NCBI GenBank assembly: GCA_027886885.1
Contig: JAPCJP010000007.1
Location: forward strand, 1-64,000
DNA length: 64,000 bases
DNA from: Nitrososphaerota archaeon
GTDB lineage: Archaea > Thermoproteota > Nitrososphaeria > Nitrososphaerales > Gagatemarchaeaceae
Direction of reading: 5' to 3'
The notes beneath the pieces are model-generated. The model worked only from the letters and a program-made list of their open reading frames with translations, ran no database searches and was not told the DNA's origin. How positions within the stretch are numbered: the first letter of the stretch is position 1; the number at the start of each line of letters is the position of its first letter. Of the stretch, positions 59,219 to 64,000 are shown in pieces. Both the position numbers and the translations under genes were made by a program.

Positions 59219-60818
59219 CCCGGAAAGGTCTTCTTGCTATGAGTTTGGATTCATACGCCAAGACTTTCTCTAGGATTTTGCTTACGCTCCCGAGGCCTGC
59301 GGTGGCCATTCGCAGGACCCTGATATCGTCAGATTGCAAGACGCCGACCAAAGGCATGGCCGTCAAATAAACGGCAGCGAAGGTTACGAAATCGATTAGA
59401 ATCAGATATTCGGATTGAATTGAGGGCAGCAACACCGCCTGTATTGGAAACATCAAACTTAGCGGAATCATGGACGCAACCAGAACCGCTAGAAGCATTC
59501 TGGGGTCCGCAGTAGCGCCCATGGCGCTCTTTGCCAGATAGAGGCTGAAGATTGACCCGGCAAGGTTGCTGAGCAGAATCGAATATATCAATCCCGGCAC
59601 GCCGAGACCGAGCCAGATTCCAAGCAGCGGGGCGAGCAGAAACTGGAGGCCAGAATTGAGGAGATTGAAGTAGAATGTTTGCCTCACCTTCCCGACTCCG
59701 CTGAAAACGTTTGAAACGATTCCATGCCCTAACAGTAACGGAATATTCGAAAGCGCCAGCAGAGCAAGATAGACAGCTGCCGGAGCGTATTGTTGCCCGT
59801 AGAGGAATCGAACTGTCGGGCCCGCAGCCCCGAAGAGGAAGAAGATGATCGGCGCGACAATCATCCCGTTGTATTTCAGAGCGAACCTGAAGGCCATCGA
59901 GGTGTCCGCCTTGACGCCCTCCAGCGCTGCAAACGCGGGAAAGAGAGACTGCGCGATGGCTGTCGATGCTACGCTGACGGCTGCGAGGACGTTGGAGCCC
60001 GACGTGTAGAACCCGATGACGGTATCGCTCGCAATGGACGCCATCACTATTGTGACGTATTGAAATGAAAAGCTTTGTAGCATCGTGCCCGCGAAATGAA
60101 CGACGCCGAACCTAAGCATTGTCTTAACGTCTGAGAGGAAGAAAGCGACATTTCCGCGTAGCGAGACTCCAAGGAAGTAAAGTGTTAGTGCACCTAGAAC
60201 GCCAGCTCCAACTTGACTGACCACGAGTCCTAGGATTGCCCCTTCGACTCCAAAGCCCAGCAAGACAAGGGCGCTGGCCAGAGCAAGCTTCAGGACGGCT
60301 TGTGCAAGATTCATCACACCTATCGAGCGCATTGCGTTCCAGCCCAGAAGAGCCGAAGTGATAGTTTGCACCAGCGTCTGAGAGACGATGGCGAGCGTCG
60401 CGATTTGACCCACGGACGCCAACTCAGGTCTTTGAAGGACGACTTCCGACAACCAAGGCATTGCGAAGTATGTCAGAATCGTCATGCCGCAGCCGAATCC
60501 TAGTACGAATACCAAGCCATTGAAGGCCATCCGACGCGCAGCGGATTCCTCCCCCGTCGCGATATTTCTCGCCGCGTATCTCGTGATTCCAGCTCCCACA
60601 CCGAGACCCACAAAGTTGAGCAACGTGTTTGGAAGGAGGAGAGCAAGCGCGTAGGCACCGTAGCCTGATGGTCCGAGCAGTCTTGCGATTACGATTCCGG
60701 AAACGGCTAACACTAATGTAGACGCGAAGTTCCCCACGAAGAGAGCTATCGATCCGCTAGTCGATTGCTTCGCTATGTCCAAGCCAGCTAATTTCCCGTC
60801 ACCTTTCCCCGAATGCAC
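59190..60818 (-). CDS. Polysaccharide flippase (Wzx-like)
   Basis: 542 residues, 12-14 hydrophobic helices. SGSIALFVGNFASTLVLAVSGIVIARLLGPSGYGAYALALLLPN is typical of Wzx/MVF-type oligosaccharide flippases, read here as motif positions 21-64. NTLLNFVGLGVGAGITRYAAR and GVVHFAGTMLQSFSFQYVTIVM also fit. Third flippase of the window. It is followed on the same strand by FkbM; the 189 bp before it, toward AsnB, hold no gene. Confidence 0.88.
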   Translation of the reverse strand: MHSGKGDGKLAGLDIAKQSTSGSIALFVGNFASTLVLAVSGIVIARLLGPSGYGAYALALLLPNTLLNFVGLGVGAGITRYAARNIATGEESAARRMAFNGLVFVLGFGCGMTILTYFAMPWLSEVVLQRPELASVGQIATLAIVSQTLVQTITSALLGWNAMRSIGVMNLAQAVLKLALASALVLLGFGVEGAILGLVVSQVGAGVLGALTLYFLGVSLRGNVAFFLSDVKTMLRFGVVHFAGTMLQSFSFQYVTIVMASIASDTVIGFYTSGSNVLAAVSVASTAIAQSLFPAFAALEGVKADTSMAFRFALKYNGMIVAPIIFFLFGAAGPTVRFLYGQQYAPAAVYLALLALSNIPLLLGHGIVSNVFSGVGKVRQTFYFNLLNSGLQFLLAPLLGIWLGLGVPGLIYSILLSNLAGSIFSLYLAKSAMGATADPRMLLAVLVASMIPLSLMFPIQAVLLPSIQSEYLILIDFVTFAAVYLTAMPLVGVLQSDDIRVLRMATAGLGSVSKILEKVLAYESKLIARRPFRGAEQSKEPR

Positions 60819-61007
60819 AGGATTCGGTTCTTTCCTTGGTCGGGGCGACTAGCAATTAGACGCGTGTCTCCAGACCCGTGGGCCGTATATCAACGCGAGG
60901 TCACCCCACGACCTTCCGCTCTACGTCTGAGAACCTGCGCCAGCCAGGCCTTCAAAATCAATCCTCGATAGCGAGGCCAGACGTAATCGCATCACTCCCA
61001 AACCTTC

Positions 61008-62906
61008 TCAGTTGATTGGCGCCGCGACTTTTTCCTCTTCGACATACATCTTGTACCACTGCAAGAAAACAATCAGCGAAAAGAGGCGATTTGAATTGAC
61101 ATAAGGGTCAGCCAGCAACTGTCTGACCTTCGAGGGGTCAAAAAGCCCTGTATAGCCACGCGACACGACGGGGTCCAGCGCGCTAGACGTGAGATCTCTC
61201 CAGTCCTTCCTCATCCAGGCTTCAAGGGGGGCGCCGAATCCCTGCTTCTTCCTGTAAGCAATCTCACGTGGAATCAACCCTTTCCTCACGGCCATCCTCT
61301 TGAAAATGTGTTTGGTCTCACCGTCCTTGAGCTTCATCCCTGACGGAATCCTTCTTACAAAGTCGAAGAGGTCTTGGTCAAGGAGTGGACATCTTGCCTC
61401 CAAAGACACCGCCATGCTCATCCTGTCGACCTTGACGAGTATCCCTTCGGAGAGGTAGCTTCGCATCGTGGCATAGTCTATTGCATCTATGGGATCTTTC
61501 GCTCCGGAATCATCAATTAGCTTGAGAACGTATTCGTAAGAGCCCCCGGGCGAGTGCTTTCCCCTAAGGTCCGACGAGTACAGATCAGTGAGCCCTTGGG
61601 TATCCATGGAAGTCACTCTCATCGCGTATCTCTGGAAGGCCGACTGTCCGCCGTAGTCTTTCTCATATGCATGGTCGGCCATCCTCCTGACTCTTGAGTC
61701 GCCGGGGAGTCCGCGTATCACCTTGAGGATCGGCCGCCTGATTCCTCTTGGTACCTTGGAATACAAGCCATACTGTGACGGATCGGTCATGAAAGGGTAA
61801 CCGAGGAACATCTCATCGCCCCCGTCTCCGCTCAGCGCCACCGTCACCTCCTGCCGGGTGACCTTCGAGAGGTAGTATGTGGGGATGAACGAGTGATCTG
61901 CAAACGGCTCGTCAAAGTGAGAGATGAGTTCAGGCAACAATTCCGATGCGGAAGCTTCTACGACGAACTCCTTGTGGTCGGTCCCCAAGAAATCCGCCAC
62001 CATCCGAGAATACTTCAGCTCGCTCAGGCCTCCTTCTTCGAATCCGATGGAAACGGTCTTGACCTTTCCTGAAGCCTTGCACATCAACGAAGCAACCACA
62101 CTGGAGTCGACTCCGCCGCTCAGAAAGGCGCCCAAGGGGACGTCGCTACGAAGTCTCACCTTCACTGCGTCTTCGACTTTGGCGTAGAGCAGGTCAGCGA
62201 CGTCGTCTTCGTCCACGAGGTTCCCATCGGGCTCGAAGCTGATGTCCCAGTACTTGGTAATCTTGAACTGACCCCCCTTCAAGGAGAATACGCCATAGCA
62301 CCCCGGAGGAAGTTTTCGGATTCCTTTGAAGATGGTCAGAGGAGAGGGGACGTACATGTAGTAGAAGAATAGGTCCAAGGCAACATAGTCGATACTCTGC
62401 GTGGCTGCAGATGGAAACTTCAGGATAGCTTTCAGCTCTGACCCGAACACAAAATCACCTTCACAGATTGCATAATAGAGCGGCTTCTTGCCGAATCTAT
62501 CCCTGGCAACACAGAGCTCTTGCGTCTTGGAGTTCCAGATCGCGAAAGCGAACATCCCTCGAAGATGCCTGACGCAATCCACCCCCCAAGCCTCATAACT
62601 GTGCACTATCGTTTCGGTGTCTGAATCGGTGTAGAATCTGTGACCGAGCGCCTCCAGTTCTGCGCGAAGCTCAACGTAGTTGTATATCTCGCCGTTCAGA
62701 ACCACCCAAAGAGATTGGTCTTCGTTGTGAATTGGCTGATTCCCCTTGACGAGGTCGATTATGCTGAGACGGTCTATGCCTAGCCCGATGCCGTCGTCAA
62801 CAAACGCGCCGGTGCTGTCCGGGCCCCTGTGTTTCATGGAGGCACACATCTCCATTAGGACTTGCTTGTCGGATGACCCGACATAACCGCAAATGCCGCA
62901 GCCCAT
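61008..62906 (-). CDS. Asparagine-synthetase-like amidotransferase (AsnB, glutamine-hydrolysing)
   Basis: 632 residues, the usual class B length. The N-terminal glutaminase domain has CGICGYVG, RGPDSTG, NGEIYNY and DTETIVHSYEAWG; the synthetase domain has LSGGVDSSVVASLM (PP-loop), VALSGDGGDEMFLGYP and KVDRMSMAVSLEARCPLLD. It amidates an aspartate or a sugar carboxylate such as a uronic acid; in glycan loci the latter is common. Odd point: the product begins Met-Gly-Cys, whereas the nucleophile cysteine normally follows Met directly. No closer start exists, so the Gly must be removed or the glutaminase is impaired. Confidence 0.92.
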   Translation of the reverse strand: MGCGICGYVGSSDKQVLMEMCASMKHRGPDSTGAFVDDGIGLGIDRLSIIDLVKGNQPIHNEDQSLWVVLNGEIYNYVELRAELEALGHRFYTDSDTETIVHSYEAWGVDCVRHLRGMFAFAIWNSKTQELCVARDRFGKKPLYYAICEGDFVFGSELKAILKFPSAATQSIDYVALDLFFYYMYVPSPLTIFKGIRKLPPGCYGVFSLKGGQFKITKYWDISFEPDGNLVDEDDVADLLYAKVEDAVKVRLRSDVPLGAFLSGGVDSSVVASLMCKASGKVKTVSIGFEEGGLSELKYSRMVADFLGTDHKEFVVEASASELLPELISHFDEPFADHSFIPTYYLSKVTRQEVTVALSGDGGDEMFLGYPFMTDPSQYGLYSKVPRGIRRPILKVIRGLPGDSRVRRMADHAYEKDYGGQSAFQRYAMRVTSMDTQGLTDLYSSDLRGKHSPGGSYEYVLKLIDDSGAKDPIDAIDYATMRSYLSEGILVKVDRMSMAVSLEARCPLLDQDLFDFVRRIPSGMKLKDGETKHIFKRMAVRKGLIPREIAYRKKQGFGAPLEAWMRKDWRDLTSSALDPVVSRGYTGLFDPSKVRQLLADPYVNSNRLFSLIVFLQWYKMYVEEEKVAAPIN

Positions 62907-62957
62907 GCGCTTACCTCTGCCGGCTCCTCATCCCGAACGCAAGTCCCTCACGGAGAA

Positions 62958-64000
62958 TCATGTCCAAACCAGACTCACCTTGAGCAACTCGAACGCACTG
63001 GTATCGTAGACCACGCTTCGACCAGTGACGGTGTAAGCCGACCCGGAGATGGAACCTGACTGAAGCGTCGAGTTGATGAAGGGAGCCAGCCATGGGGCAT
63101 CGCGGGCGATTGTGCTCGCGTCATAGATCAAGACGTAGAAAGTGGTCAACCGCATGGATGTGAAGTTTCCGGAATCGAGGTGGGGCAGTACAGGATCCCT
63201 TGTGTAGTCGTAGACGCTCAATTGGGAGAGATCCTGGACTCCGGGGGTGAAGATCCACCCATAGGGTACCCCGATGATGGTCAGTTTCTGACCTGAGAGA
63301 TTCTGTTCGACGTAGTTTCTGATAAGAACGGCGTCGGTATGGTACCCAAACGCAAAGGGATTCGCGCCGACATATCTGATGTTGGAGGCGGCGTAGTTTT
63401 GATAGACAGGGACCGCGGCTATGAGGAATATGATTATGACCGCGGCGTAGATCACAAGGCCCTTCTTTCTCTTGGCAATCACTCCTAAGGCAATAGGTGC
63501 TGTGAGGAAGAAGGCGGGAAGCGCGGTATCCGAAAAGCGAATGATTGTCGAGTAGTTGGTAAAACTGAAGTAGCTTTGGTCGTATCCAAATATGTAGGAC
63601 ACGATGAGATAGGATCCAAGGGCAATCAGAGTGATTAGCAGCAGGAACAAGTAGCTTAGGTCCCGTCCAAATACAGCCCGGCGAAGTACCAGGAGGAGGC
63701 CTGCCAATCCTATGCCGAACGCAAGAGGCCCCCAGCCCAGAAGTATTCCTCCGGCAAATATGACGAGGGTATTCGTGATCAAATGCGTCGCGTAGGAAGG
63801 CTGAGGCTGCTCTACGGTTGTGACAGAGGATACGACCGTCGTGGTCGTCACGGTCGTCGTGTGATTGAGGGTGACTGATATGTAGGTGGACGTGGAAGTC
63901 GAAGTCACCGTCTCGGTTGACGAAGTGCCCTGGTTGGCCGGGTTCGTCAAAACTGTTTGAATTATCTGGGGCCCCAGCGATGATACTTGCGCAGACGTCG
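62958..64000 (-). CDS. Large membrane protein, N-terminus beyond the window end
   Basis: At least 345 residues are visible; the frame is open through the right window edge (TTG 63950 is only an internal codon). A Thr/Ser-rich extracellular-type segment (VTSTSTSTYISVTLNHTTTV) precedes about five hydrophobic helices (roughly 60-180 of the visible part), then a soluble C-terminal domain of about 130 residues (NIRYVGANPFAFGYHTDAVLI, VIGRSVVYDTSAF-type ending). The shape resembles the membrane-plus-soluble C-terminal part of glycosyltransferase- or sulfatase-like membrane proteins, but no family is certain. It is 51 bp upstream of AsnB on the same strand. Confidence 0.65.
   Translation of the reverse strand, partial: TSAQVSSLGPQIIQTVLTNPANQGTSSTETVTSTSTSTYISVTLNHTTTVTTTTVVSSVTTVEQPQPSYATHLITNTLVIFAGGILLGWGPLAFGIGLAGLLLVLRRAVFGRDLSYLFLLLITLIALGSYLIVSYIFGYDQSYFSFTNYSTIIRFSDTALPAFFLTAPIALGVIAKRKKGLVIYAAVIIIFLIAAVPVYQNYAASNIRYVGANPFAFGYHTDAVLIRNYVEQNLSGQKLTIIGVPYGWIFTPGVQDLSQLSVYDYTRDPVLPHLDSGNFTSMRLTTFYVLIYDASTIARDAPWLAPFINSTLQSGSISGSAYTVTGRSVVYDTSAFELLKVSLVWT

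Noticed and set aside
1-64000. tRNA, rRNA, CRISPR arrays, insertion sequences or integrase genes
   Set aside because: No cloverleaf, rRNA stretch, regularly spaced repeats or transposase/integrase-like protein was noticed, so none is claimed.

Overview
The window reads as an archaeal chromosome segment. Supporting signs are an ATP-dependent archaeal-type DNA ligase, a type IV pilus machine with archaeal class III pilin signals and an archaeal prepilin peptidase, a COG1361-like surface protein with a MacB-type ABC transporter, TATA-like boxes 23-29 nt ahead of several starts (leaderless pattern), many GTG/TTG starts, and no bacterial housekeeping genes. The left ~21 kb is clearly GC-richer than the rest. 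A TACK-type (Thermoproteota/Nitrososphaeria-like) archaeon is a reasonable but unproven guess. No tRNA, rRNA, CRISPR array or insertion sequence was seen.

Layout. 1-1801: end of an unknown gene, then DNA ligase. 1774-7147: a pilus locus on the minus strand (TadC/FlaJ-like membrane protein, three pilin-like proteins, FlaI/GspE-like ATPase) with the prepilin peptidase divergent from a 51-bp gap holding one central TATA-like element. 7206-11904: an inositol-monophosphatase-like enzyme, then a tightly packed minus operon of a membrane-tethered thymidylate-kinase-like protein, polysaccharide deacetylase, ATP-grasp enzyme and HAD phosphatase. 12059-14594: a flippase and a glycosyltransferase with a frameshift. 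14715-19891: a four-gene ABC export/surface operon. 20054-21070: another glycosyltransferase.

From about 21.2 kb to the right end lies a large glycan-biosynthesis island of lower GC and changing gene orientation, apparently built from modules: a TPP-dependent E1 alpha/beta pair with a cupin and no E2 or E3; flippases; several SDR epimerases/dehydratases; an operon of ATP-grasp, a dual-specificity-phosphatase/epimerase fusion, a CmcI-like and a TylF-like protein; a CDP-sugar pathway (rfbF, rfbG, C-methyltransferase, 3,5-epimerase, DegT aminotransferase); several glycosyltransferases; a FlaA1/CapD-type dehydratase; a NeuD / beta-propeller / WbqC trio; methyltransferases; a type I phosphodiesterase; a membrane acyltransferase; two more DegT aminotransferases; a UDP-sugar dehydrogenase; a second C-methyltransferase; FkbM; an AsnB-like amidotransferase; and a large membrane protein cut by the window end. 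Together they would make nucleotide-activated deoxy-, amino-, C- and O-methylated and uronic sugars, assemble them on a carrier and flip them outward, presumably for surface glycan or glycoprotein decoration. No AglB-type oligosaccharyltransferase is in the window.

The most unusual points are the phosphatase-epimerase fusion and its operon; several genes whose conserved N-terminus runs past any ATG/GTG/TTG to an ACG, ATA or CTG codon, some with a good Shine-Dalgarno sequence; the E1 pair without a dehydrogenase complex; the kinase/deacetylase/ATP-grasp/HAD operon; and an AsnB with an extra residue before its catalytic cysteine. Two frame disruptions near homopolymer runs may be sequencing errors.
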